Origin: Paraconexibacter antarcticus
GTDB taxonomy: Bacteria > Actinomycetota > Thermoleophilia > Solirubrobacterales > Solirubrobacteraceae
Assembly (NCBI RefSeq): GCF_024220175.1
Contig: NZ_CP098502.1
Span: 3,972,514-4,036,513 of the forward strand
DNA: 64,000 bases
Direction of reading: 5' to 3'
The notes below the pieces were generated by a model. It saw only the letters and a list, made by a program, of their open reading frames with translations, was not told where the DNA came from and made no database searches. The translations under genes were made by a program, and so were the position numbers. Of this stretch, positions 56,825 through 64,000 are shown piece by piece (the first letter of the stretch is position 1; every line of letters begins with the position of its first letter).

Positions 56825-58033
56825 TCAGACCTGCCAGGCGCCGTCACGCAGGACGGCGATCGTCTCGCCCGCGGGCGTGAGGCCGTCGACGTCGACGCCG
56901 GGGCCGCCGATCATGAAGTCGATGTGGATGATCGAGTGGTTCAGGCGGTGCTGGTCCTCGTCGCCGGCGGAGAAGCTGTACGCCTCGCCGAGCGCGATGT
57001 GGCTGGCGGCGTTCTCGTCGAGGAGCGTGTCGAAGAAGACCGTGTCCAGCGCGCCGATGCGGCCGTCGCCGTCGACGAGCGCGACCTCGCCGAGCCGCGC
57101 GGCGCCCTCGTCGCGGGCCGCGTAGCCGCGCAGGACGTCGGCGTTCTCGGCGGCGTCGATGCGGACGGCACGGCCGCCGCGGAACTCGACCTCGAGGCCG
57201 CGGACGATCGAGCCCCCGACGACGAGCGGCTTCGTCGAGCGCACGACGCCGTCGACACGCGCCGGGTCCGGTGCGGTGAAGATCTCCTCGGACGGCAGGT
57301 TCGGCATGTGGACGATGCCGTCGATCGTCGAGAAGGACGCGTTGATCCACGTCGAGGTCGGAAGCAGGCCGACGGTGAGGTCGGTCCCCTCCCCGCGGAA
57401 GCGGAGCGCGTCGAGCCGGCGGGCCGTCAGCCGCCCGGCGACGCCGGCGAGCGTCGTCTGGCGCTCCTTCCACGCCGCCACCGGGTCGACCTCGTCGAGG
57501 CGGCAGACGTGAAGGATCTGCTCGCCGAGGCGGGCCCACGCATCCTCGGGGTCGAGGTCGGGATGGACGAGCGCCGCCCAGGCGCGGGTCGGGCAGGGCA
57601 CGGCCGTCCAGTTCGTCGTGCGCTCGTTGACGACCTGACCGCCCTCCTTCAGCGCGGGCAGCTGGTCGCGGCTCAGCCGCTTCTGGTCGAGGCCCTCCAT
57701 CAGCCCCGGGTGCGCCGGCCCGGTCAGGCCCACCCGCGCGCAGCGCTGGCGCCCGAGCTCGAGGACCCGCTCGCCGTACCAGGAGGGCACGAACCCGAGC
57801 GTCTCCTCCCGCGCGAACTCGGCCCGGGCCCGCTTGACGTGCAGGTCGAAGTAGCTCACGTCGACGAACCGCGCCCCGTGCCGGTAACCGCTGGCCGCGA
57901 TGGCGCGCGTGAGGTCCTCCTTCCCGATCTCCGATCCGATGGCGAGGATCTGGTCGGGCTGCAGGTTCACCGCGAACGTCACGACGAGGTCCGCGAAGCG
58001 GTCGAGGACGGCGGGATCATCGAAGTGGCTCAT
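56825..58033 (-). CDS. M29-family aminopeptidase
   Basis: 402 residues, usual length for thermophilic aminopeptidase T/AmpS relatives. MPNLPSEEIFTAPD carries the Glu metal ligand, LGEVALVD the second Glu, and NHSIIHIDFMIG the His/Asp ligands of the two-metal site. N-terminal region (LQPDQILAIGSEI) is the typical dimerisation half. It removes N-terminal residues from peptides in the cytosol. TAGCGT lies 9 bases before the ATG. The gene stands alone between tRNA-Ser and a sensor kinase. Confidence 0.9.
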   Translation of the reverse strand: MSHFDDPAVLDRFADLVVTFAVNLQPDQILAIGSEIGKEDLTRAIAASGYRHGARFVDVSYFDLHVKRARAEFAREETLGFVPSWYGERVLELGRQRCARVGLTGPAHPGLMEGLDQKRLSRDQLPALKEGGQVVNERTTNWTAVPCPTRAWAALVHPDLDPEDAWARLGEQILHVCRLDEVDPVAAWKERQTTLAGVAGRLTARRLDALRFRGEGTDLTVGLLPTSTWINASFSTIDGIVHMPNLPSEEIFTAPDPARVDGVVRSTKPLVVGGSIVRGLEVEFRGGRAVRIDAAENADVLRGYAARDEGAARLGEVALVDGDGRIGALDTVFFDTLLDENAASHIALGEAYSFSAGDEDQHRLNHSIIHIDFMIGGPGVDVDGLTPAGETIAVLRDGAWQV

Positions 58034-58341
58034 CGGGCCGCCACGCTAGCCGCCCCGGGGCATCCGTGCATGTCGCTCGCCCGATCGCAGGGGGCCCGGA
58101 TCGTCCGATCGACGCGGCGCCGCGCAGGCGACTTCCGTCCGACCGGACGAGATGGTCGTTTTCCGACCGGTCCGATACGTTTCTCGACCGGGCAAGCCCC
58201 CTGCCCCCACGTCACGGCCTCGGTCGTGGCCATTGCCCGGCCGGCAGCATCCAGAGGAGTCCCGCGCCGGCCGCTCCGGCCCCTACCACGAGCGGCCGGC
58301 GTTCCTCCTCCGCGCGGCCCGCGGCCCCGGCGGCGCCCCCG
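58034..58341. other. Intergenic region upstream of the aminopeptidase gene
   Basis: About 308 bases. No convincing gene on either strand. The part near 58135-58195 is less GC-rich and contains three spaced CGACCGG motifs, possible regulator or promoter elements. The left end holds the aminopeptidase -10-like box. The sensor kinase upstream ends at 58342 with no clear terminator hairpin. Confidence 0.4.
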
Positions 58342-60540
58342 TCAGCCCGCCGCGGACGCGGCCAGCGCGATGCCGAGCAGGCCGGAGAAGGCCCGCAGCG
58401 CGTGCAGCCGTCCGCGCGCCGGGAGCAGCCGGTCCCGCGGGTCCTGCACCCAGAGCAGCGCGGCGGGCGCATCGCCCCGTCCCGCGACCGGGAGGACGAG
58501 CAGATGGTCGCGCCACGCCTCCTCGCCCTCCCCGTTCGACCGGGAGAAGGCGAGCGCCGCGCGCTCCGCGGGCAGCAGCGCGAGGGCCTGGTCGTGCGCG
58601 AGGAGCCGGTGGCCCGCGCGCCAGGTCGCGTCGTCGACGAGGGCCGCGAGCGCCGCGGGCCCGAGGACGAAGGACGGCGCGAGCTCATCGTCGTCCACCC
58701 CGACGGCCGCGGCGCGGTCGAAGGTCCGCCCGTGGTGGGCGACGACGTCGAGCACGACGCGGTCGTAGGCGAGGACGCGGGTGAGCGCACCGAGCACCTC
58801 GTCGAGCCGCCCCGCCTGCGGCGGCCCCGACGCGCCGACGAACAGGTCCGCGAGCGTCCGCTGGACCCGGTCGCGCTGGTGGGCGGCCCGTGTCTCCTGC
58901 ACCGCCTCCAGGGCGACGCCGATGTGGGCGCCGACCGCGGTCAGCAGGTCGAGCTCCGCGTCGTCCGGGCGCCGGCCGTGCCGGGGCACGTCGAGCGAGA
59001 GCAGGCCGACCCGTGCCCCGTCGCGGCGCGTGATGGGGACGAGCAGCATGTCCATCGGGTGCCACACGCCGGGATCGTCGCTCACCGGGAGGTCCGGGAC
59101 GAACGTCGGGCCTCCCGCGAGGAGGGCTGCCGTCTCTGGTCCGGCCGGGACGAAGTAGGCGCCGCGCCGGGCGAAGCGCTCGGTGAGCACCGGCTGCCAC
59201 GCGGAGAGCGGGTAGGTGGCCCCGGCGAGCATCCGCGCGCCCTCGTCCCCGAGCCCGTGGACGGCCCGCACCGCGAGGTCCCCCCAGGCCGGGCGCAGGA
59301 CGTTCACCGCGACAGCCCAGCCGAACTCGTCGCAGACGACCCGCGCGATCGTGTCGAGCAGGCCCTGCAGGTCGGCGGCGCTGCGCACCCCGCGGGCGCG
59401 CTCGAGGATGCCCCCGAGCTCCCGCGTCGACCGGCGGGCGCCCTCGAGCTCGCGCTCGAGCCGCCGGCGGCGCTCGGCCCGCTCCCGCGCGGTGATGTCC
59501 TTCACCGTCACGAGCGCGGCGACGGCGGCACCGCGGTCGTCACGGACCATCCGGGCCGCGGCGAGCGCCGGGAAGCGCGTGCCGTCGGCGCGGGCGAGCG
59601 TCACCTCGATGTCGATCCCGTCCGAGCTGCGGAGGCCGGAGAGGACGTCCGCTCGCGGTCCCCACAGCTCCGGGGGCCAGAACGGCGTCTGCCCCGCCGG
59701 CGCCGCGAGCAGCGTCTCGCGCGAGTAGCCGGTCATCGCGCAGAAGCGGTCGTTCACCTCGACGACGCGGCGCTCGCGGAAGACGACGAGACCGTCCTGC
59801 ACGGCCGCGAGGAGGGCCGACGACCACTGCCGCCCGTGCCGCACGACCTCCCCGACGCGCCGCTGCGTCTCCAGCGCCGTCACCGTGGCCTCGACGGTGA
59901 CGAGCGTGCGCCGCCCGGGCTCGGACTCGATCGCGATCCGCCCGCCGAGCGCGTGCACCTGCTCCTGCAGCCGCTGGTGGCCGATGTGGCCGGCGGCCGC
60001 CGCGGCGGCGAGGGCGTGCGCGGCGACGCCGCGCCCGTTGTCGGAGACGTCCAGGCGCACGCGCTCGCCGACGCGCACGAGGCTCACGCGCGCAGCCGTC
60101 GCGGCGGCGTGCCTGACGACGTTCGCGAGCAGCTCGCGCACCATCGCGACGAGCAGCTCGTCGTGGATGCCGGCGATGCCGGGACCGACGGAGACGGCGA
60201 CGGCGAGCCCGCTCCCGCGCCGGCCGGCCTCGGCCGCGAGCCGCTCCACGGCCTCCTCCAGCGGCAGTTCGCCGACGGTGCTCGCGCGCATCGACACCAT
60301 GAGGTCGCGGAGCGCGGCGACGCCGTCGGCGAGGGCGGCCGCGGCGGGCTCGAGCGCGGTCTCGTCACCGCCCTGCACCTCCATCAGCTCCTGGCGGGCG
60401 ACGAGCAGATGCTGCAGCGCGTCGTCGTGGAGGGCGTCCGCGAGGCGCCGCCGCTCGAGGGCGGCCGCATCGGCGAGCTCGGACTCCCGCCGCTCCAGCG
60501 GGGTGCCGGGGGTGTCGCCGGTGACGTCCTCGAGGCTCAT
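58342..60540 (-). CDS. Sensor histidine kinase with N-terminal kinase core and C-terminal PAS-GAF-GAF
   Basis: 732 residues. The order is reversed from normal: HisKA_3 helix RRLADALHDDALQHL (His near 37), ATPase domain with RELLANVVRHAAATAA and LDVSDNGRG (about 135-170), then PAS (about 245-370: VEVNDRFCAMTGYS, LVTVKDITARERAER), a GAF domain (about 390-570) and a second GAF-like region (about 575-730). No membrane segment. It may be activated by ligand binding to the GAF domains. No response regulator is adjacent. Start ATG 60540. Confidence 0.82.
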   Translation of the reverse strand: MSLEDVTGDTPGTPLERRESELADAAALERRRLADALHDDALQHLLVARQELMEVQGGDETALEPAAAALADGVAALRDLMVSMRASTVGELPLEEAVERLAAEAGRRGSGLAVAVSVGPGIAGIHDELLVAMVRELLANVVRHAAATAARVSLVRVGERVRLDVSDNGRGVAAHALAAAAAAGHIGHQRLQEQVHALGGRIAIESEPGRRTLVTVEATVTALETQRRVGEVVRHGRQWSSALLAAVQDGLVVFRERRVVEVNDRFCAMTGYSRETLLAAPAGQTPFWPPELWGPRADVLSGLRSSDGIDIEVTLARADGTRFPALAAARMVRDDRGAAVAALVTVKDITARERAERRRRLERELEGARRSTRELGGILERARGVRSAADLQGLLDTIARVVCDEFGWAVAVNVLRPAWGDLAVRAVHGLGDEGARMLAGATYPLSAWQPVLTERFARRGAYFVPAGPETAALLAGGPTFVPDLPVSDDPGVWHPMDMLLVPITRRDGARVGLLSLDVPRHGRRPDDAELDLLTAVGAHIGVALEAVQETRAAHQRDRVQRTLADLFVGASGPPQAGRLDEVLGALTRVLAYDRVVLDVVAHHGRTFDRAAAVGVDDDELAPSFVLGPAALAALVDDATWRAGHRLLAHDQALALLPAERAALAFSRSNGEGEEAWRDHLLVLPVAGRGDAPAALLWVQDPRDRLLPARGRLHALRAFSGLLGIALAASAAG

Positions 60541-60685
60541 GCGCGGAAGGCGGAGTGCGGCGGCTGACCGGGGCCGAGCGGCAGGCCGAGCGTGTCGGAC
60601 GGGCGGATCCGCGCTGCGGCGCCCGCCGCGGTGAGCTCCTCGGGCATGCCCGCACGCTACTGCCATTCCCCCTGGCGTCAGGCGG

Positions 60686-61399
60686 TCAGCGGACGGCGTA
60701 GTGCGCGAAGACGCTTCCGTCGCGGGCGTCGCAGGCGACGAGCTCGAGCGCGACGGCGGCGTCGAGATCGCCTTCGGGGAGCAGCGGCGGCCCGCTGCCG
60801 ATGACCGTCGGAGCGATCGTCAGCGAGAGGTCGGTGAGCGCGCCGTCCGCCAGCGCGGCGGCGAGCAGGTGCGGCCCGCCCTCGCACGCGATGACGTCGT
60901 AGCCGCGGCGCGCGCGGGCGTCCGCGACGACGGCGGCGGGCGAGACGTCGTCGAGCGTGACGAGCTCGACGTCCGTGCCGCGGTGATCCGGCAGCTCCCC
61001 GGCGCCGGTCTGCGCGTAGACCGTCAGCGGGAGGTCCGGGTCCGTCGAGAGCACCGCGTCGAGGTCGAGGTCGAGGCGGCGGGAGATCGTGAGCAGGCGC
61101 GGCCAGCCTTCCTGCCCGGCGGCGAGGCGGACCGCCCGTGCCGGCTCGGGGATGAGGGAGCCGTAGCGCTCGGTCTCGAGCGTCCGGGCTCCGACGAGGA
61201 CGCCCCCGGCCGCCGCCCTCCACGCCTTCAGCAGCGCGCGGTCGGGGGCCGAGCTCAGGCCGCCGCTCTTCCCGTCGAGCGCGGCCCGCGCGTCGACCGA
61301 CGTGACCATGACGCCGACGAGCCGCCGTGGCCCGCCGGCGGCGAGCGCCGCCGCCGTCCGGCTGCGGGCCCACTCGCCGTGCTCGCTGCTCTCGTCCAT
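60686..61399 (-). CDS. RibD C-terminal/dihydrofolate-reductase-like NADPH reductase
   Basis: 237 residues. VGVMVTSVDARAALDGKSGGLSS resembles the substrate strand of RibD-C; VLVGARTLETERYGSLI binds NADPH, and ACEGGPHLLAAAL with LSLTIAPTVIGSGPPLL is the second half. Stand-alone members act as reductases of riboflavin-type or other heterocyclic substrates, the exact one unknown. TAGCCT lies 6 bases before the ATG and shares its TAG with the stop of the transporter remnant. Confidence 0.82.
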   Translation of the reverse strand: MDESSEHGEWARSRTAAALAAGGPRRLVGVMVTSVDARAALDGKSGGLSSAPDRALLKAWRAAAGGVLVGARTLETERYGSLIPEPARAVRLAAGQEGWPRLLTISRRLDLDLDAVLSTDPDLPLTVYAQTGAGELPDHRGTDVELVTLDDVSPAAVVADARARRGYDVIACEGGPHLLAAALADGALTDLSLTIAPTVIGSGPPLLPEGDLDAAVALELVACDARDGSVFAHYAVR

Positions 61400-61408
61400 G
61401 CGGTGAGG

Positions 61409-61552
61409 CTAGTGATGCTCGCGCGCGTGTCGCGGCAGCCACCACGTCACCGTGAACGCGCAGGCGAGGAAGCCGATCGCGACGAGCAGCGCGTGGTCGG
61501 CGCCGCGGACGAAGGCGCCGGCGCCGTGCGCGTCGCCGATCGCCGGGGAGGC
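61409..61552 (-). pseudogene. C-terminal remnant of a multi-helix transporter (MFS-like)
   Basis: About 47 codons ending in TAG at 61409. The piece AFVRGADHALLVAIGFLA, then CAFTVTWWLPRHAREHH, looks like the last membrane helix and basic tail of an MFS exporter. Upstream the frame loses protein character at a G-run of nine, and the start of the WYL regulator lies only 90 bases away. No start codon or other helices remain, so it is taken as a deletion remnant. Confidence 0.45.
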
Positions 61553-61597
61553 GGCCGCCGGGGGGGGGCGACCGCCGGGGGCGGGTCCGCGGTCGAC

Positions 61598-61618
61598 TGC
61601 GGTCAGCTCCTGACCGCA
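61598..61618. promoter_or_regulatory. Palindromic operator before the WYL regulator gene
   Basis: TGCGGTCA-N5-TGACCGCA, perfect 8-bp arms, 20 bases before the preferred GTG start at 61639. YafY-type WYL regulators often bind such GGTCA-type sites before their own genes; autoregulation is inferred. Confidence 0.6.
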
Positions 61619-61638
61619 TGGGGTGCCACGATGTCGCC

Positions 61639-62607
61639 GTGTCGGTCCCCACCTCCGCACGCCTCCTCGCGCTCCTTTCGCTGCTGCAGCAGCGCCGCGA
61701 GTGGAGCGGCCCGGAGCTCGCCGATCGGCTCGAGGTCGGGCCGCGCACGATCCGGCGCGACGTCGACAAGCTCCGCGGGCTCGGCTACCCGATCGAGGCA
61801 GCGCCCGGTGTCGCCGGCGGGTACCGGCTCGGGGCGGGCGCCGATCTCCCGCCGCTGCTGCTCGACGACGCCGAGGCCGTCGCGGTCGCGGTCGGGCTGC
61901 GGACCGCCGCCTCGGGGTCTATCGGCGGCATCGAGGAGACCTCGGTCCGTGCGCTCGCGAAGCTCGAGCAGCTCCTCCCCGACCGGCTGCGGCGCCGGGT
62001 GCAGGCCCTCGGCGACACGACGTCCGCCTTCCAGATCGACGGGCCGCGCATCGACGCCGACCTCCTCGCGACGCTCGCGAGCGCCTGCCGCGACCACGAG
62101 CGACTGCGGTTCGGCTACGGGGCGAAGGACGGGACGCAGAGCAGCCGCGAGACCGAGCCGCACGCCGTCGTCCACTCCGGCTGGCGCTGGTACCTCGTCG
62201 CCTGGGACCTCGACCGGGAGGACTGGCGGACGTTCCGCGTCGACCGTATCGCCGGGCGCCCGGTCGCGGGCGGGCGGGCGCGCGCGCGGGAGATCCCCGG
62301 CGGCGACCCGGCGGCGTTCGTCCAGCGCTCGATCCGGCAGGGCGACGAGGTCACCCCGGTCCCCGGGCGCATCCGCGTCCGGGCGCGCGCCGAGGCGGTC
62401 GCCGCCCGCGTGCCGGCGAGCCGCGCGACCGTCGCGCCCGACGGGGACGACGGGGACGACGCCTGCATCGTCACGACGACCGGCGGCTGGTCGCGGCCGT
62501 TCCTCGTGTGGATGGCGCTCCTCGACCTCGAGCTCGAGGTGCTCGGCCCGCCCGAGCTCGCGGCCGAGGCGCGGACGATCGCCACGCGGCTCGGCGCGGC
62601 GATCTGA
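61639..62607 (+). CDS. YafY-type HTH and WYL-domain transcriptional regulator
   Basis: 322 residues. Winged helix-turn-helix at residues 5-60 (ALLSLLQQRREWSGPELADR, GPRTIRRDVDKLRGLGYPI), then a WYL domain (about 130-210: HAVVHSGWRWYLVAWDLDRE, TFRVDRI) and a C-terminal WCX extension. WYL domains sense nucleic acids or small ligands. GTG 61639 is chosen since it gives the usual family N-terminus and leaves the palindrome 61598-61618 upstream; ATG 61618 would overlap it. Beside a transporter remnant, which may once have been its target. Confidence 0.9.
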   Translation: MSVPTSARLLALLSLLQQRREWSGPELADRLEVGPRTIRRDVDKLRGLGYPIEAAPGVAGGYRLGAGADLPPLLLDDAEAVAVAVGLRTAASGSIGGIEETSVRALAKLEQLLPDRLRRRVQALGDTTSAFQIDGPRIDADLLATLASACRDHERLRFGYGAKDGTQSSRETEPHAVVHSGWRWYLVAWDLDREDWRTFRVDRIAGRPVAGGRARAREIPGGDPAAFVQRSIRQGDEVTPVPGRIRVRARAEAVAARVPASRATVAPDGDDGDDACIVTTTGGWSRPFLVWMALLDLELEVLGPPELAAEARTIATRLGAAI

Positions 62608-62699
62608 GCGGGCGCGCGCCGGATTCGGGTTATCCCCACCCCCTCCGGTGGCCCCCCGCAATGCCTCGGCGCCCGCGATCCGTCAGATTCCCGCCCACG

Positions 62700-63671
62700 A
62701 TGGCGACCACCCCGCTCCCGTCCGCCACGGACGACGCCGCCCCGCTCGAGGGCCCGACCCCGGAGGAGATCCGCGACCCGGAGCTCGTGAACCTCGACCG
62801 GGCGATCACCGCACTCATCACCGCGGTCCCGTTCCTCATGCTCTTCGTGGCGGCCTCCCAGGCCTGGAACCACTCGCTCCACGTCCGCGACCTGCTCATC
62901 ATGCTCGCGCTCTACGTTCCCACCGCGCTCGGCGTCACCGTCGGCTTCCACCGCCTTCTCACCCACCGCGCGTTCAAGACCTCGCCGTGGCTGCGCGGCC
63001 TGCTCGCGGTCCTCGGGACGATGGCCGTCGAGGGCCCGGTGATCAACTGGGTCGCCGACCACCGCAAGCACCACGTGTACACCGACCGTCCCGGCGACCC
63101 GCACTCGCCGCACGTCGACCACGGCCACGGGGTCGGCGGGGCGATCCGCGGGCTCCTGCACGCCCACGTCGGCTGGCTCTTCATCCACGACCAGCGCGCC
63201 GCCCGCGAGCGCTTCGCGCGGGACCTCATCGAGGACCCGGTCGTGAACTTCGTCGACAAGACGTTCATCGTCTGGTCGCTCCTCGGGCTCGCGATCCCCT
63301 ACGGCCTCGGCGTCCTCTTCGGCGGGTCGTCGGACGCCGGCCTCGACGCGCTGCTGTGGGGCGGTGCCGTGCGGATCTTCCTCCTGCACCACGTCACGTA
63401 CTCGATCAACTCCCTCTGCCACTTCTTCGGGCGCCGGTCCTACGACACCGGCGACGAGTCGCGCAACCTCGCCTGGCTCGCCCCGCTGTCGATGGGCGAG
63501 GCGTGGCACAACAACCACCACGCGTTCCCCACCTCCGCCTACCACGGCCTCGGCCGCCGCGAGCTCGACCTCTCGGGGCTGACGATCAGCGCGCTCGAGC
63601 GCGCGGGCCTCATCTGGGACGTGCAGCGCGTGAGCGCCGAGCGCCGGGCCGCCAAGGCCGTCGCACCCTGA
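62700..63671 (+). CDS. Acyl-CoA/acyl-lipid desaturase (membrane di-iron)
   Basis: 323 residues. Three His boxes typical of delta-9 acyl-CoA desaturases: HRLLTH (about 82-87), HRKHH (about 121-125) and HNNHH (about 270-274). Hydrophobic pairs (LITAVPFLMLFVA, LLIMLALYVPTALG, and two in the middle) span the membrane four times. It introduces a double bond into long-chain acyl groups with O2 and reduced ferredoxin or cytochrome. ATG 62700 is used; ATG 62661 would add 13 residues. Fits the lipid theme of the window. Confidence 0.9.
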   Translation: MATTPLPSATDDAAPLEGPTPEEIRDPELVNLDRAITALITAVPFLMLFVAASQAWNHSLHVRDLLIMLALYVPTALGVTVGFHRLLTHRAFKTSPWLRGLLAVLGTMAVEGPVINWVADHRKHHVYTDRPGDPHSPHVDHGHGVGGAIRGLLHAHVGWLFIHDQRAARERFARDLIEDPVVNFVDKTFIVWSLLGLAIPYGLGVLFGGSSDAGLDALLWGGAVRIFLLHHVTYSINSLCHFFGRRSYDTGDESRNLAWLAPLSMGEAWHNNHHAFPTSAYHGLGRRELDLSGLTISALERAGLIWDVQRVSAERRAAKAVAP

Positions 63672-63712
63672 TCCGGTTCGTGCGCGGGGCACGCTCTGCG
63701 ACCATGGGGTGG

Positions 63713-64000
63713 ATGAGCGACCACCCGTGGCGTTCCGTGCCTCCCGTCCCCAGCGTCGTCCCGCTCAAGCGGTGGGTCGCGGCGCAGGCGGACGGGCTCA
63801 CCCGCACGCAGTTCGCCCGGCTCGTCGCCTACCGCGCGGTGCTCCTCGCCGCGTCCCTCCTGCTCGTCCTGTGGGCGATGACCGGCGGGGGGACGTTCTG
63901 GCCGGGGTGGGCGTGGCTCGGCCTCGCCGCCCCGCTGCTCCTCGACCTCTCGTGGCGCCTCCCCCGGCGCCTGGAGACCGTCGCCTCGCAGCGCGTCGCG
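63713..64000 (+). CDS. 2TM-domain membrane protein (3' end outside window)
   Basis: Open from ATG 63713 (ATG 63704 also in frame) to the window edge, 96 residues visible. Two hydrophobic helices (LLAASLLLVLWAM and WLGLAAPLLLDLSW) flank a GGGTFWPGWAW turn, typical of 2TM domains often attached to sensor kinases or found alone. The N-terminal 45 residues are cytosolic and rich in Pro/Arg. What follows is unknown. Confidence 0.6.
   Translation, partial: MSDHPWRSVPPVPSVVPLKRWVAAQADGLTRTQFARLVAYRAVLLAASLLLVLWAMTGGGTFWPGWAWLGLAAPLLLDLSWRLPRRLETVASQRVA

Noticed and set aside
58212..58350. Small minus-strand frame after the sensor kinase with one hydrophobic stretch
   Set aside because: No usable start codon gives more than about 25 residues; it is most likely non-coding.

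Overview
The window is a chromosomal stretch of a very GC-rich, probably aerobic actinobacterium. Pointers to the phylum are the actinobacterial-type LexA box in front of dinB, InhA-type enoyl reductase, propionyl/acetyl-CoA carboxylase-type AccD, lactate-2-monooxygenase and MpaB-like oxygenases, and PhaC-like/acyl-CoA synthetase fusions known from mycobacteria. The class Thermoleophilia (Solirubrobacterales) would fit, but that is inference. There is one tRNA gene (Ser-GGA). No rRNA, CRISPR array, transposase, integrase or phage gene was seen.

Layout. 1-2.8 kb: end of a beta-propeller protein, an acylphosphatase fused to a LigD-type phosphoesterase, an acyl-reductase-like SDR and a small unknown gene. 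2.9-11 kb: a lipid or side-chain catabolism cluster (TetR, cytochrome P450, four crotonase-fold enzymes, an SDR, an aldehyde dehydrogenase) with repeated TGTCCGGACA-like sites at three promoters. 11-20.5 kb: an ABCG-like transporter, a TetR/YceI/flavin-reductase unit with twin operators, MpaB-like oxygenase, lactate-monooxygenase-like flavoenzyme, a ring-cleaving-dioxygenase-like VOC protein behind a near-consensus promoter, a Rieske protein and an unknown polytopic membrane protein. 20.6-24 kb: a zinc-ribbon protein, a two-component system and a Ca2+/H+ antiporter. 24-31.2 kb: a tight type II fatty-acid synthesis operon, fabD-fabH-fabG-acpP-fabF-accD-maoC-fabI, in which a MaoC hot-dog protein stands where FabZ is expected. 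31.2-32.3 kb: a tandem 62-bp hairpin array and twin lipoproteins.

32.3-36.8 kb: an NAD-linked formate dehydrogenase operon with a nonsense codon and three single-base deletions. 37-42.6 kb: a secreted peptidoglycan-binding protein, a GH3 hydrolase, TrmL, a thiamine-binding-family protein and LigA. 42.6-50.8 kb: an alpha/beta-hydrolase/acyl-CoA-synthetase fusion, a GST-like protein, an HSL esterase, a frameshifted homing-endonuclease-repeat protein and a stand-alone LigD polymerase domain. 50.8-56.8 kb: a protein tyrosine phosphatase, two convergent SDRs that look like the halves of a mycobacterial acyl-CoA reductase, a MaoC protein, a DEDDh exonuclease, SOS-controlled dinB and tRNA-Ser. 56.8-64 kb: an M29 aminopeptidase, a sensor kinase with its catalytic core at the N-terminus, a RibD-like reductase, a transporter remnant, a WYL regulator, an acyl-CoA desaturase and a truncated membrane protein.

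Common themes. Lipid chemistry dominates: synthesis, desaturation, reduction to aldehyde or alcohol, activation and beta-oxidation-type steps. Many first genes of transcription units have a TAnnnT hexamer only 6-9 bases before the start codon, which suggests widespread leaderless transcription. Three families of dispersed intergenic hairpins recur, mostly just after genes and often between convergent ones, where they probably act as terminators. Four of the five lesions found are single-base deletions in short G or C runs, so sequencing error must be excluded before calling those genes dead.
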